Source: Thiodiazotropha sp037384425 (lineage in GTDB: Bacteria; Pseudomonadota; Gammaproteobacteria; Chromatiales; Chromatiaceae). From it: a stretch of DNA of 64,000 nucleotides. The stretch is from positions 62,001 through 126,000 of the forward strand of contig JARROA010000011.1 in the NCBI GenBank assembly GCA_037384425.1, read 5' to 3'. Of this stretch, positions 55,524 to 63,922 are shown in pieces. Position 1 is the first letter of the stretch, and each line of letters starts with the position of its first letter. Below the pieces are notes generated by a model. The model was not told the DNA's origin. It searched no databases and worked only from the letters and a program-made list of their open reading frames with translations. The position numbers and the translations under genes are program-made.

Positions 55524-56219
55524 ATGAAAATCCGACAACTCTTCGACCAAAACTCCAGCACTTATACCTACCTGGTCTGGGACCAGGCGACCCGCGAGGC
55601 GGCCATCATCGATTCCGTGCGCGAGCAGCTGGAACGGGACATCCAGCTGATCCGCGAACTCGATCTCACGCTGATGTATGCGCTGGAGACCCATGTCCAT
55701 GCCGACCACATCACCGCCAGCGGCCTGCTACGCGAGCGGCTCGGTTGCAAGGTGGGGGTGCATACCCAGGTGGGCAGCGACTGTCCCGACATCAAACTTC
55801 GCGATAACGACCGTATTCGGCTCGGCGGGCAACAGCTGGAGGTGCTCTACACACCGGGTCACACCGATACCGATGTCTGCTATCTGGGTGAGGGGGTGGT
55901 CTTCACAGGTGACATCCTGCTCATCCACGGCAGTGGCCGTACCGATTTCCAGTCAGGCGACGCGGCCCGTTCCTATGACTCCATCACCAGTCGACTCTTC
56001 ACCCTGCCTGAACAGACTCTGGTCTATCCGGCCCACGACTACAACGGCTTTACCTGCAGCACCATCGGTGAGGAGAAGCGTTTCAATCCCAGGCTGGGCG
56101 GAGGTAGGAGTCGGCAGGAGTACATCGAGATCATGCACAACATGAAGCTGGACAAACCGAAATTGATTGAGCTGGCGGTACCCGGCAACCAGGCATGCGG
56201 CCTCGACCGACAGGGCTGA
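55524..56219 (+). CDS. Persulfide dioxygenase / ETHE1-like metallo-beta-lactamase fold
   Basis: 231 residues. The metal-binding motif ETHVHADHITASGLL (His57, His59, Asp61, His62), then VLYTPGHTDTDVCYLGEG, DILLIHGSGRTDFQSGDAAR and VYPAHDYNGFTCSTIGEEKR fit ETHE1-type sulfur (persulfide) dioxygenases, which oxidise glutathione persulfide to sulfite. The S-G-R-T-D-F-Q segment is characteristic. With gshA and metZ nearby it fits sulfide/thiol metabolism. It overlaps nothing; the TPR gene starts four bases later. Confidence 0.88.
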   Translation: MKIRQLFDQNSSTYTYLVWDQATREAAIIDSVREQLERDIQLIRELDLTLMYALETHVHADHITASGLLRERLGCKVGVHTQVGSDCPDIKLRDNDRIRLGGQQLEVLYTPGHTDTDVCYLGEGVVFTGDILLIHGSGRTDFQSGDAARSYDSITSRLFTLPEQTLVYPAHDYNGFTCSTIGEEKRFNPRLGGGRSRQEYIEIMHNMKLDKPKLIELAVPGNQACGLDRQG

Positions 56220-56222
56220 GTG

Positions 56223-56528
56223 ATGGACCGAGAAGCACTGGAGAAGATGCTGGCCCAGGGGCAGGACAACGCCCTGCTGCGCTATACGCTGGGTGCTATT
56301 CACCTCAAGGAGAAGTCTTTTGAGACAGCGGTGGAGCACCTGCAACGCGCCCTGGAGCTGGACGAGAAACACTCTGCCAGCTGGAAGCTCTATGGCAAGG
56401 CCCTAGCCGGATTGGGACGTACCGATGAAGCGATTGAGGCCTATGACAAAGGCATCGCTATGGCCGAAGCCAAGGGCGATGTCCAGGCGGCGAAGGAGAT
56501 GCGGGTGTTCCGTAAGCGATTGGGTTGA
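56223..56528 (+). CDS. Small TPR-repeat protein
   Basis: 101 residues from ATG 56223 (GTG 56220 also possible). Three tetratricopeptide-like repeats are visible: ALLRYTLGAIHLKEKSFETA, LDEKHSASWKLYGKALAGLG, and DEAIEAYDKGIAMAEAKGDV. It is probably co-transcribed with the persulfide dioxygenase (gap of three bases). No signal peptide; role unknown. Confidence 0.85.
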   Translation: MDREALEKMLAQGQDNALLRYTLGAIHLKEKSFETAVEHLQRALELDEKHSASWKLYGKALAGLGRTDEAIEAYDKGIAMAEAKGDVQAAKEMRVFRKRLG

Positions 56529-56576
56529 TTGTGTGGAGGGGGTGCCTGCATGCTCGTGCCTAGTACAGCACCAGTG

Positions 56577-56631
56577 GTGCGGCAAACCGCACCCTACAGT
56601 GAATCAGGCGTAGGGTGCGGCTTGCCGCACC
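56577..56631. repeat. REP-like palindromic doublet, best copy
   Basis: GTGCGGCAAACCGCACC (from 56577, ending CTAC at 56597) and the opposite arm GTAGGGTGCGGCTTGCCGCA (from 56610) surround AGTGAATCAGGC. It is the clearest doublet of the family and lies in the spacer before hemF, where no gene is present. Confidence 0.8.
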
Positions 56632-56746
56632 GATCATCCCTACAAGCCACAGTGCAAACACGCTGTTCCGGCCTGTGCCGGAATGACGATGCAGCCTGGG
56701 GTATCATGACCCGGCATCAATCCATAGCCACACACAACGAAATCAG

Positions 56747-57682
56747 ATGACGATGACCATCATGAATCAACCCGACAAGTCCCAGGTCAAGAGCTATCTG
56801 CAGAACCTGCAACAGAGCATCTGCTGTGCCCTGGAGGAGGAGGACGGCAAGGAGAAGTTCTTCGAGGATGGCTGGCAGCGTGAACCCGGCGACCACCTGG
56901 GTGGTGGCGGCATCAGCGCGGTGTTGCAGCAGGGTGCGGTGTTCGAGCAGGCGGGGGTCAACTTCTCCCATGTCATCGGCAGTCAGTTGCCCGGCTCAGC
57001 CACCGCCCATCGACCTGAACTGGCCGGCCGCGCCTTCGAGGCCATGGGCCTCTCCCTGGTGATCCATCCACGCAACCCCTATGTGCCGACCTCCCATGCC
57101 AATGTCCGTTTTTTCATCGCGGAGCAGGAGGGCGAGGATCCGGTCTGGTGGTTCGGAGGCGGTTTCGATCTCACGCCATACTATGGTTTCGACGAGGACT
57201 GCGTGCACTGGCATAAAGCAGCCAAGAATGCCTGTGAACCCTTCGGCAGGGAGGTCTACCCGAAATACAAGGCCTGGTGTGACGACTACTTCTACCTCAA
57301 ACACCGGCAGGAACCCCGTGGCATCGGCGGTCTCTTCTTCGATGACCTCAACGATTGGGGCTTCGACAGGTGCTTCGACTTCATGCAGTGTGTGGGCGAC
57401 CAGTATGTCCCCGCCTACCTGCCGATCGTGCAACGTCGCAAAGCGACCGCTTTTGGCGAACGCGAGCGCAACTTCCAGCTCTACCGCCGGGGCCGCTATG
57501 TGGAGTTCAACCTGGTCTACGATCGGGGCACACTGTTCGGCCTGCAGTCGGGAGGGCGCACCGAGTCGATCCTCATGTCCCTGCCGCCGCTGGTGCGCTG
57601 GCAATACAACTATCACCCCGAAGCGGGTAGCGAGGAAGCGAGGCTCTACCAGGAGTACCTCAAACCCCGGGATTGGGTCTAG
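56747..57682 (+). CDS. hemF: Oxygen-dependent coproporphyrinogen III oxidase
   Basis: 311 residues from ATG 56747; ATG 56762 (MNQPDKSQVKSYLQNLQQSI) may be the true start, and neither has a strong ribosome binding site. It decarboxylates coproporphyrinogen III in haem synthesis using oxygen. Conserved pieces: GGGGISAVLQQGAVFEQAGV, NPYVPTSHANVRFFIAEQEG, WWFGGGFDLTPYYGFDEDCV, YFYLKHRQEPRGIGGLFFDD and RGRYVEFNLVYDRGTLFGLQ. It shows the organism can make haem aerobically. Confidence 0.97.
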   Translation: MTMTIMNQPDKSQVKSYLQNLQQSICCALEEEDGKEKFFEDGWQREPGDHLGGGGISAVLQQGAVFEQAGVNFSHVIGSQLPGSATAHRPELAGRAFEAMGLSLVIHPRNPYVPTSHANVRFFIAEQEGEDPVWWFGGGFDLTPYYGFDEDCVHWHKAAKNACEPFGREVYPKYKAWCDDYFYLKHRQEPRGIGGLFFDDLNDWGFDRCFDFMQCVGDQYVPAYLPIVQRRKATAFGERERNFQLYRRGRYVEFNLVYDRGTLFGLQSGGRTESILMSLPPLVRWQYNYHPEAGSEEARLYQEYLKPRDWV

Positions 57683-57816
57683 AGGCCGTTTCATGGATAA
57701 GTTGCATTTCGGTACCCTGCAAACAGGCCAGGCCACCTCGCTGTCTGCGGGGAGTGGCGAGCCCTTGGCAGGGACAACAACACAGCTTTGCCCCATAAAG
57801 GTGCCAGGTTAATCGT

Positions 57817-58428
57817 ATGCCCGACAAACCCTACGCCGAGTCCTGCGACCAGAACAAGGTGCCGATCCTGGCGGTGCTCAGTCGTCTCTTCGCCGATGCA
57901 GGCAGTGTATTGGAGATCGGCAGCGGCACCGGCCAGCATGCCATCCACTTCGCCGCTGCCATGCCGCATCTCATCTGGCAGACCAGTGACGTGGTGGAGA
58001 ACCATCCCGGAATCAGCGCCTGGCTCGATGAGGCCGGGCTGCCCAATACACCATCTCCCGTCGCCCTCGATGTCAGCGGAGACTGGCCCGAGCGGATCTA
58101 CGACGCCATCTTCAGCGCCAACACCGTCCACATCATGAGCTGGCCCGAAGTGGAGCGCTGCTTCGAAGGCATCGGCGGTGTCCTGGCTCCCGGTGGTTGC
58201 TTCGCGCTCTACGGCCCCTTCAACTACAACGGCGACTATACCAGCGACAGTAACCGCCGCTTCGACGCCTGGCTCAAACAACGCGACCCGCTGAGCGGTA
58301 TCCGTGACTTCACAGACCTCAACCGCCTGGCCGAAGCCCAGGGCCTTGCCTTCGTAAAGGATATCGAAATGCCGGTCAACAACCGCATTCTGGTATGGCG
58401 AAGCAAGTTGTCTCCCAGGTCCGAATGA
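57817..58428 (+). CDS. DUF938 family SAM-dependent methyltransferase
   Basis: 203 residues. The DUF938 pattern is complete: SCDQNKVPILAVLSRLFADA, VLEIGSGTGQHAIHFAAAMP, IFSANTVHIMSWPEVERCFE, GVLAPGGCFALYGPFNYNGD, and the tail RLAEAQGLAFVKDIEMPVNN. A methyltransferase fold with no known substrate. It stands downstream of hemF on the same strand, 134 bases apart. Confidence 0.92.
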   Translation: MPDKPYAESCDQNKVPILAVLSRLFADAGSVLEIGSGTGQHAIHFAAAMPHLIWQTSDVVENHPGISAWLDEAGLPNTPSPVALDVSGDWPERIYDAIFSANTVHIMSWPEVERCFEGIGGVLAPGGCFALYGPFNYNGDYTSDSNRRFDAWLKQRDPLSGIRDFTDLNRLAEAQGLAFVKDIEMPVNNRILVWRSKLSPRSE

Positions 58429-58467
58429 TTCACCGGGGGAAAGCGATGATCGCGTCGTGATCGTCGT

Positions 58468-59685
58468 TCAGCTCTTTGTTACTGTCATATCCGTCGTCTG
58501 AACATTCTCCTGTCCGAAGCGGACGCATCTGCCGTGTCCTGATGTTTTGGCCCGATACATGGCCCGATCCGCCAGTTCGATCAAGGTTTCGGCGTCTTCG
58601 CCGTCGCGAGGGTAGAGGGCGTAGCCGATGCTGGCATTGACCGCGATGCTGTGACCTTCGACATTCAGTGGCTGTTGGAAAGCCGTCATCACGCGTTGGA
58701 CCGCCAGTTTTGCTTCATGCTCCTCCTCCAGTTCGTTCAACAGAACGATGAATTCATCCCCGCCGAGACGAGCCACGGTATCGGCGCCGCGTACCGTCCG
58801 TTTGAGATTTCGCGCCACCGACATCAGCACACGGTCACCCACGGTATGGCCGTAACGGTCATTGATCGGCTTGTAGTTATCGAGATCGACGAAACAGACC
58901 GCCATCAGAAAGTGGTGGCGTGTGCTGTGGGCGATGGCGGTTTCGAAGCGGTCGAACAGCAGATGGCGGTTGGGTAAACCAGTGAGTCCGTCATAATAGG
59001 CCTTGCTTTTCAATCTGCTTTCAGTACTCGCCACTTCGCGTTCGCGGCGCTGCATCAGGAGCAGAGTACGTAAAATGGCCCCTCCAAGAAGCAGGATCCC
59101 GGGTATCGCCACGGCCAGTGCCAGCAACCAGGCTTCGCGCCGGACTTCGTCCATTGTGGAAGCGAGAAAATCGGATTCGATTTCAAGGCGCACCCAACCC
59201 ACCGGCGTGCCCACTTTGACTTGTTTCCAAATCGTGAGGAACTCAGGATGAAGCTGTTCACTATCAGGCTTGGTATCCGCAGGTGGCGGTACGTGGGTCA
59301 ATGAGAAATCGGCGTGAGCCGGTCTGTCATTTGTGTGTCCGATCACATAGCTCAGCACATCTCCCTGCATGTTGATGACCAACGCCGAACGCACATTGGT
59401 CGACGAGGCGGTCTGCAGCAAGCGGTTTTCCGCACCGCCATAATTGTGGTGCACCAGTTCGGGTGCAACGGCATTCGCAAGTCCCTCGGCGATCAGATGG
59501 GCCTCTCGGTGGTGATGGGCTTCGATCATGTCGCCGTTGTTGTGGATGGTCCAGAGCCCGGCGGAAACGGCCAACAGCAGTACGCCGCCCACGGCGACCA
59601 GAATCACAGGCAACAACAGACGGGCGGATAATGATCTCCGATTAAGGTGTCTCGGCAAGGTTTGGTCGTTCAATAAAGCGTTCAA
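58468..59685 (-). CDS. Membrane-bound diguanylate cyclase (GGDEF)
   Basis: 405 residues with a TTG start (59685) inside the preceding gene. Two membrane helices (about 22-44 and 186-206) frame a periplasmic sensor domain. The GGDEF domain follows: YYDGLTGLPNRHLLFDRFET, VCFVDLDNYKPINDRYGHTV, and the active-site loop LGGDEFIVLL (308-312). The I-site R-x-x-D (RGAD, 299-302), five residues upstream, is also intact, so the enzyme should make c-di-GMP and be product-inhibited. It overlaps the PhnD-type gene by 44 bases, suggesting coupled translation and a ligand-sensing pair. Confidence 0.93.
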   Translation of the reverse strand: MNALLNDQTLPRHLNRRSLSARLLLPVILVAVGGVLLLAVSAGLWTIHNNGDMIEAHHHREAHLIAEGLANAVAPELVHHNYGGAENRLLQTASSTNVRSALVINMQGDVLSYVIGHTNDRPAHADFSLTHVPPPADTKPDSEQLHPEFLTIWKQVKVGTPVGWVRLEIESDFLASTMDEVRREAWLLALAVAIPGILLLGGAILRTLLLMQRREREVASTESRLKSKAYYDGLTGLPNRHLLFDRFETAIAHSTRHHFLMAVCFVDLDNYKPINDRYGHTVGDRVLMSVARNLKRTVRGADTVARLGGDEFIVLLNELEEEHEAKLAVQRVMTAFQQPLNVEGHSIAVNASIGYALYPRDGEDAETLIELADRAMYRAKTSGHGRCVRFGQENVQTTDMTVTKS

Positions 59686-60514
59686 GTCCCAGGCTCTCCA
59701 ATATCTTGTAATCGTCTTCGTAGTCGGCCTTAATCGGATCTGTCATTTGGACGTCAGCAAGCATTTTACGTCCGACGGGATCGCTGGTCAGGGAGATAAA
59801 GCCCTCAATTACCTTTTTTCTGTCAGTCTCAACAACCCTCGGGTGAACGGAAAAGGGGTGTGGCATGTAGAAGGGGGACTGGTAGAGAATGCGTAAGTGT
59901 GACTTCAATGATGCCGGCTGATGTTCCAGCGTAGTATTGGCCACGCCGCCGGCTTCCACGGCCCCCAACGCCACTGCGCGCATGACATTGCTGTGTGAGG
60001 CGACATACTCGGGCCGGATGTCAATGCCCTCCTTGGCCAGCTGGGCACGCAGCAGCAGGGAGGCGACATAGGCGTTAGGTGCCGGAAACGCCACGGTTTT
60101 TCCCTCCAGTTGGCGAATAGAGTGGATAGGGCTGTCGTTATGCACTACCAGAATCCCGGCCAGGCGGGAGTGTCCATCGCGAATCAACGGCAGATAGCCG
60201 GGGGTATCATGCGCCATCAACTGATGGTAAGGGTTGAGGAAAATGAAATCAGATTTACCCGCTTGCATGGCGTGCTCGAATGCGGGAAAACCGTCGGGAA
60301 TAGTGATATCGAAGCACAGACCGGCCTGCTTGCCGATCCGCTCGAGCAGTGGCGCCCAGGTACGATAGAGTTCCGTCGCGGGTTGTCTGGGAACAAGATT
60401 GACGGAATAGCGATGGCCGGTGAGCGTATCGCCGACACAGGTCTCGCCTGCGTTGACGCTCTGACAGGCTAACGCCAGAAACAACAGTAGCGTAGCCGGG
60501 TGCGGTCGTTCCAT
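59642..60514 (-). CDS. PhnD/SsuA-type periplasmic binding protein
   Basis: 290 residues with a signal peptide (PATLLLFLALACQSVNAG) and GGGGAGAA before the ATG. It has the phosphonate-binding PhnD-like fold: RYSVNLVPRQPATELYRTWA, FDITIPDGFPAFEHAMQAGK, SDFIFLNPYHQLMAHDTPGY, VNDSPIHSIRQLEGKTVAFP. No ABC permease or ATPase follows; instead a membrane diguanylate cyclase gene overlaps its end. It is likely a ligand receptor that feeds signal to that enzyme rather than a transporter component. Ligand unknown. Confidence 0.88.
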   Translation of the reverse strand: MERPHPATLLLFLALACQSVNAGETCVGDTLTGHRYSVNLVPRQPATELYRTWAPLLERIGKQAGLCFDITIPDGFPAFEHAMQAGKSDFIFLNPYHQLMAHDTPGYLPLIRDGHSRLAGILVVHNDSPIHSIRQLEGKTVAFPAPNAYVASLLLRAQLAKEGIDIRPEYVASHSNVMRAVALGAVEAGGVANTTLEHQPASLKSHLRILYQSPFYMPHPFSVHPRVVETDRKKVIEGFISLTSDPVGRKMLADVQMTDPIKADYEDDYKILESLGLERFIERPNLAETP

Positions 60515-61036
60515 GTTCTTCTCCCCGAGTCCTTGAAAGGAGGTCCTCTGGTTCGAATCTTACCGCAGTCTGAAAATCGAGCACATGACTCGCGGCAATA
60601 TCGGCCTTAGTGAGCGCAGCTACCGGGCCGACCTAGTCCATGATGCCACGTAACGCGTAGCAAGGCTTAGCCGGATATGCTGGCCTGAAATCGTGGGATA
60701 GTTCGACAACACTGGTCATTGTCTGAGAGTAGTGGCAAGGCATATTTTGTATCGCTAATGGAAACTTGTGTCCCCTCAGTTGAAATCAATGAGAATTACC
60801 AAATTGATACGCCATCGTCATGAATATTTCGATACCAAGTCTATTGTTAAAAATCGACACTATGCATAGTCCCGCCCTTCAACAGGTTCGTAAATGTCGG
60901 TCTCGTTTACACACTGGATTAAAAATAATTAAGGCCAATAATTTAACTCAATGATAAATGGGTATATTATTTGAGTGGCCTATATTTTGCTGGATTTCGG
61001 CTGGTTAATGGTGTTTTTTAAATGTAAGGATTCTGT
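60515..61036. other. Regulatory spacer before PEP-CTERM gene 1
   Basis: 522 bases between divergent genes. No gene is seen. It holds a sigma-54 promoter (60976-60991) and, about 80-120 bases further upstream, CGACA (60855-60859) and TGTCG (60895-60899) in inverted orientation, which could be activator sites. The rest is AT-richer than coding DNA. Confidence 0.5.
60976..60991 (+). promoter_or_regulatory. Sigma-54 (-24/-12) promoter of PEP-CTERM gene 1
   Basis: TGGCCTATATTTTGCT: TGGC and TTGC are separated by seven bases, exactly as in the RpoN consensus TGGCAC-N5-TTGC. It lies 45 bases before the start codon of the PEP-CTERM gene. RpoN and the PrsK/PrsR two-component system are known to control PEP-CTERM/exopolysaccharide genes in several bacteria; neither regulator gene is in this window. 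Confidence 0.75.
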
Positions 61037-61732
61037 ATGGACACGACCAAATATTTGCTCATTGCATTTGCGATTTTGTTTAGCCCGATCTCAAATGCCA
61101 CCGCGATTCTTAAAACGGATTTAGGAGTCGTTTCAGCGACAGTCGGCTCGGCTTATCCGTCGCTACCCGGTTCCCCCGATTACCCGGAACATGTCCTTTC
61201 CCAAGTCTTGAGTTCGGGTTTCTCGAGCGAGCACTACAGCTCCACACCCTATCCAAATTACGGGTGGGTCTCATGGTCCACCTCGGATCAGTATCTGAGT
61301 TTTCAGGCGGGCCAGGATTATTGTTTTGACTGCGACTATGGCAGTCCGGGGTATGGTTACTCCAGTCTCGATTTCTTCTGGGTCTTCTCTGTCGATGGGG
61401 ATGGAGGCACGCTAAATCAAGATCTATTCAGCGGCACCGGTAGTGTGCAATCGATGCTGATCGACATCACGAATCCCTTCAGCAATCTCAGTTTATCGGT
61501 TGCGCCGGGATTCAATCATGCTGGGGACAGCTACAATCTGCTCGATGATCACACCTATCTCATCTATGCGAGCCTCGACAACCAGGCCTTGGCGGATGGA
61601 TTCGAGGCTGAATACTATATCAGTCTGGAAAACGCCTTCATCTCTGTAGCAGAGCCTGAATTGGCCTTGTTGATGCTTCTTGGGTTGGGTCTTGTGGTGA
61701 CTGCTCGCGGCAGACGCACGAAGGCTGCCTGA
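61037..61732 (+). CDS. PEP-CTERM sorting domain protein 1
   Basis: 231 residues. Signal peptide MDTTKYLLIAFAILFSPISN, then a secreted domain rich in Ser, Gly, Tyr and Asp with no known family, then a C-terminal sorting tail VAEPELALLMLLGLGLVVTA with GRRTKAA. The pattern (Glu-Pro, membrane stretch, basic end) is the PEP-CTERM signal processed by exosortase EpsH-type enzymes. The usual V-P-E-P is A-E-P here. The protein is probably linked to extracellular polysaccharide or biofilm matrix. It has its own sigma-54 promoter 45 bases upstream and is followed by a hairpin. Confidence 0.85.
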   Translation: MDTTKYLLIAFAILFSPISNATAILKTDLGVVSATVGSAYPSLPGSPDYPEHVLSQVLSSGFSSEHYSSTPYPNYGWVSWSTSDQYLSFQAGQDYCFDCDYGSPGYGYSSLDFFWVFSVDGDGGTLNQDLFSGTGSVQSMLIDITNPFSNLSLSVAPGFNHAGDSYNLLDDHTYLIYASLDNQALADGFEAEYYISLENAFISVAEPELALLMLLGLGLVVTARGRRTKAA

Positions 61733-61777
61733 TTCGATAACAGATCGGTTACCCCCGATCGAGGGGGAAACGCTGCT

Positions 61778-61806
61778 TGGGGCGCGCCAGTGGTGGGCGC
61801 GCCCCA
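61778..61806. terminator. GC-rich hairpin after PEP-CTERM gene 1
   Basis: TGGGGCGCGCC (61778-61788) pairs perfectly with GGCGCGCCCCA (61796-61806) around a seven-base loop. It lies between the convergent PEP-CTERM and permease genes. No T-run, so a stabilising hairpin or bidirectional terminator. Confidence 0.6.
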
Positions 61807-61853
61807 CATATTCAGTCGGTCGACACGGGTTCAGGATAGGCTTGAGGGGGGAC

Positions 61854-62912
61854 TCAGGGACGCATCATTCGCCGGTGCATGCTCGCCAACATGAAATAGA
61901 GCAGCGCCAGACCGCTGCACAGCGCAACCAACCCGGCCAGCTCTGGTGCCTCCTGCGCCGTCAGCACTTCCACGGAGATTCCCAGTCTATTGAGCACCAC
62001 ATCGGTGAAGAGGCCGATGAGGATGCTGGAGACAGAGATTCCCACCAGATAGAGGATCAGGGTGCGCATCCCCATCTCCCGCTGTATCACCCCCATGGTC
62101 GCCAGATTGGTGGCGGGGCCCGCCAGCAGGAAGACCAGCACGGTGCCCGGTGAGACACCGGCCAGAATCATCGCTGCCGCCAGAGGGGTTGAGGCAGTGG
62201 CGCAGATGTACATGGGGATGCCGATCACCAGCATCATCAGCATGGCGGGCAGGCCGCTGCCCCAGCTGGCCAGGGTGTCGGGAGGGAGGTAGGTCATGAC
62301 CAGGGCCGCCAGCACCAGGCCGGCCAGCAGCCAGTGCCAGATGTCGTCGAGGATGTCGCTGAAGGCGTAGCGCAGACCCTGCAAGCTGCGCCGCCAGAAT
62401 CCCGACGGTTTCCCGCTGGGTTCGGATACACAACAATCCCCATCGCCGCAGCCGCAAGCCGCCGAGCCGCCAACCACCGGCAGCGTGAGAGCGGGAGCGG
62501 GCCTCTCCTGCTGGTTTACCAACAGGCTGTTGAGCAGCCCGGTAAACAGGGCACTGACGATGGCCGCGATCGGGCGTGCCACGGCCATGAAAGGGCCGAG
62601 CAGGGCGTAGGTGATGGCGATGGAGTCGGGGCCGGTCTCGGGCGTCGAGATCATGAAAGAGACGGTGGCGCTGCTGGAGGCACCACTGCGTCGCAGGCCC
62701 ATGGCGGCGGGCAGCACGCCGCAGGAGCAGAGCGGCAGCGGGGCGCCGATCAGGGTCGCCTTGAAGATCGGCAGAAAGCGTCCCCGGCCCAACTTCTGCT
62801 GCAGCATCCCTTCCGGCAGCCAGGCTTTGAGCAGGCCCGCCATCACTAGCCCCAGCAACAGCCAGGGAGCGGCCTCCAGGTAGAGATGAATGAGGTTCTT
62901 GATCAGAGCCAT
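61854..62912 (-). CDS. Metal permease of the SO_0444 (Cu/Zn efflux) family
   Basis: 352 residues with about eight membrane helices. It belongs to the permease family once called DUF318 and carries the SO_0444 signature: PLPLCSCGVLPAAMGLRRSG, then STPETGPDSIAITYALLGPF, a cytoplasmic loop with CGCGDGDCC (a likely metal site), and SPGTVLVFLLAGPATNLATM near the end. SO_0444-type proteins export copper/zinc. The loop cysteines are unusual in number and position. No metal-responsive regulator lies beside it. Confidence 0.9.
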   Translation of the reverse strand: MALIKNLIHLYLEAAPWLLLGLVMAGLLKAWLPEGMLQQKLGRGRFLPIFKATLIGAPLPLCSCGVLPAAMGLRRSGASSSATVSFMISTPETGPDSIAITYALLGPFMAVARPIAAIVSALFTGLLNSLLVNQQERPAPALTLPVVGGSAACGCGDGDCCVSEPSGKPSGFWRRSLQGLRYAFSDILDDIWHWLLAGLVLAALVMTYLPPDTLASWGSGLPAMLMMLVIGIPMYICATASTPLAAAMILAGVSPGTVLVFLLAGPATNLATMGVIQREMGMRTLILYLVGISVSSILIGLFTDVVLNRLGISVEVLTAQEAPELAGLVALCSGLALLYFMLASMHRRMMRP

Positions 62913-63293
62913 CGGTTATTTAGAGTAACAGATCCTGTGTGATGAATGCTGCAGACGGTTTGAGAACTGTTGGAGACAGATGGGTTTGCGGTTTGTCGCT
63001 CGCCTTTAGCAGGTGATGTGATCCTCGGCACAATGAGGGGCAGCATCACTCATGGGTTTTCGCAGGATTAAACAGTATACGAATGACCGATACAGATTCT
63101 AAATCTGGCCCAGGCCACATGTTGGGCATAAAAGAGACTCATAAATTGTCGGATAGTTTTACAGTCGAAATATTGAATTCTAACCAAAAACGGAAAATAG
63201 CATGTACAAACAAAGAAATAGAAATAATGGCCCGTGTTTTGCACATACGTTTACTGTGGTTATTGTGTTGTTCACTCTGGAGTTGTAATAAAC
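62913..63293. other. Regulatory spacer before PEP-CTERM gene 2
   Basis: 381 bases between the divergent permease and PEP-CTERM genes. No gene called. It contains a sigma-54 promoter (63228-63243) and TGTCG (63146-63150) further upstream, matching the layout before PEP-CTERM gene 1. Confidence 0.5.
63228..63243 (+). promoter_or_regulatory. Sigma-54 (-24/-12) promoter of PEP-CTERM gene 2
   Basis: TGGCCCGTGTTTTGCA: TGGC and TTGC spaced by seven bases as in the RpoN consensus, 50 bases before the start codon. It closely resembles the promoter of PEP-CTERM gene 1 (TGGCC-N6-TTTGC in both), suggesting shared regulation. Confidence 0.75.
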
Positions 63294-63875
63294 ATGAAAA
63301 AATCGTTACTTTCAGGATTCTCAATCGGATTGCTTCTTTTTGGTGTGGTCAGCAGTGCGAATGCGGATGTGTTGACCTTTGACGATACCAGCTATCAGGG
63401 AACCTATTGGGGTGATCTGGATGCGGGTTATGGTGGCTTTAACTGGTCCAACAACTTTGATGTCTACTATGGGCCGGGTATCAGTAGCGCGTACGATGCC
63501 GGCACGGTTTCAGGCGACTATGCGGCATTTAATTCCTATGGTGTGGACGTTAGCGTTGCGAGCGGTACTTTCGATTGGACCGGTGCCTGGTTCAACGACC
63601 CTCATAACAACACGCTTCTCAGTATTTCAGGCCTCGCCGGCGGTGTAGAGCTCTATTCGACCGATTTGCAGCTGAGCTATGCCAGCCCAATCTGGTTTCA
63701 GGCCGATTGGATCGGCATTGATACCATTGCCTTCAATGTGGTCGAAAGTGATTGGTTCACTATGGATGACTTCACCTTCAATGAGAGTCAATCAGTCGCA
63801 GAACCCACTACCTTGACACTGCTTGGGCTTGGATTGACTTTTCTCGGTTTTTCCAAGAGAAAGAAAACCGCCTGA
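63294..63875 (+). CDS. PEP-CTERM sorting domain protein 2
   Basis: 193 residues from ATG 63294. Signal peptide MKKSLLSGFSIGLLLFGVVS ending near SANAD, a secreted domain rich in Ser, Asp, Gly, Tyr and Trp with jelly-roll-like alternation (TFDWTGAWFNDPHNNTLLSI), and a C-terminal sorting tail SVAEPTTLTLLGLGLTFLGF with SKRKKTA. The middle resembles the domain of many PEP-CTERM proteins that follow the pattern DVSVASGTFDW. It has a sigma-54 promoter upstream and a strong terminator downstream. Confidence 0.9.
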   Translation: MKKSLLSGFSIGLLLFGVVSSANADVLTFDDTSYQGTYWGDLDAGYGGFNWSNNFDVYYGPGISSAYDAGTVSGDYAAFNSYGVDVSVASGTFDWTGAWFNDPHNNTLLSISGLAGGVELYSTDLQLSYASPIWFQADWIGIDTIAFNVVESDWFTMDDFTFNESQSVAEPTTLTLLGLGLTFLGFSKRKKTA

Positions 63876-63896
63876 AGGATCCCAGCATCCGATCAA

Positions 63897-63922
63897 AAAG
63901 CCTCGGTTTTAACCGAGGCTTT
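63897..63922. terminator. Bidirectional hairpin terminator
   Basis: AAAGCCTCGGTT (63897-63908) is the perfect reverse complement of AACCGAGGCTTT (63911-63922); the practical stem is GCCTCGG/CCGAGGC around TTTTAA, with A-run before and TTT after. It stands 21 bases after PEP-CTERM gene 2. Confidence 0.85.

Noticed and set aside
63083..63382. 99-codon open frame overlapping PEP-CTERM gene 2
   Set aside because: Different frame from the supported gene and includes the sigma-54 promoter; not coding.
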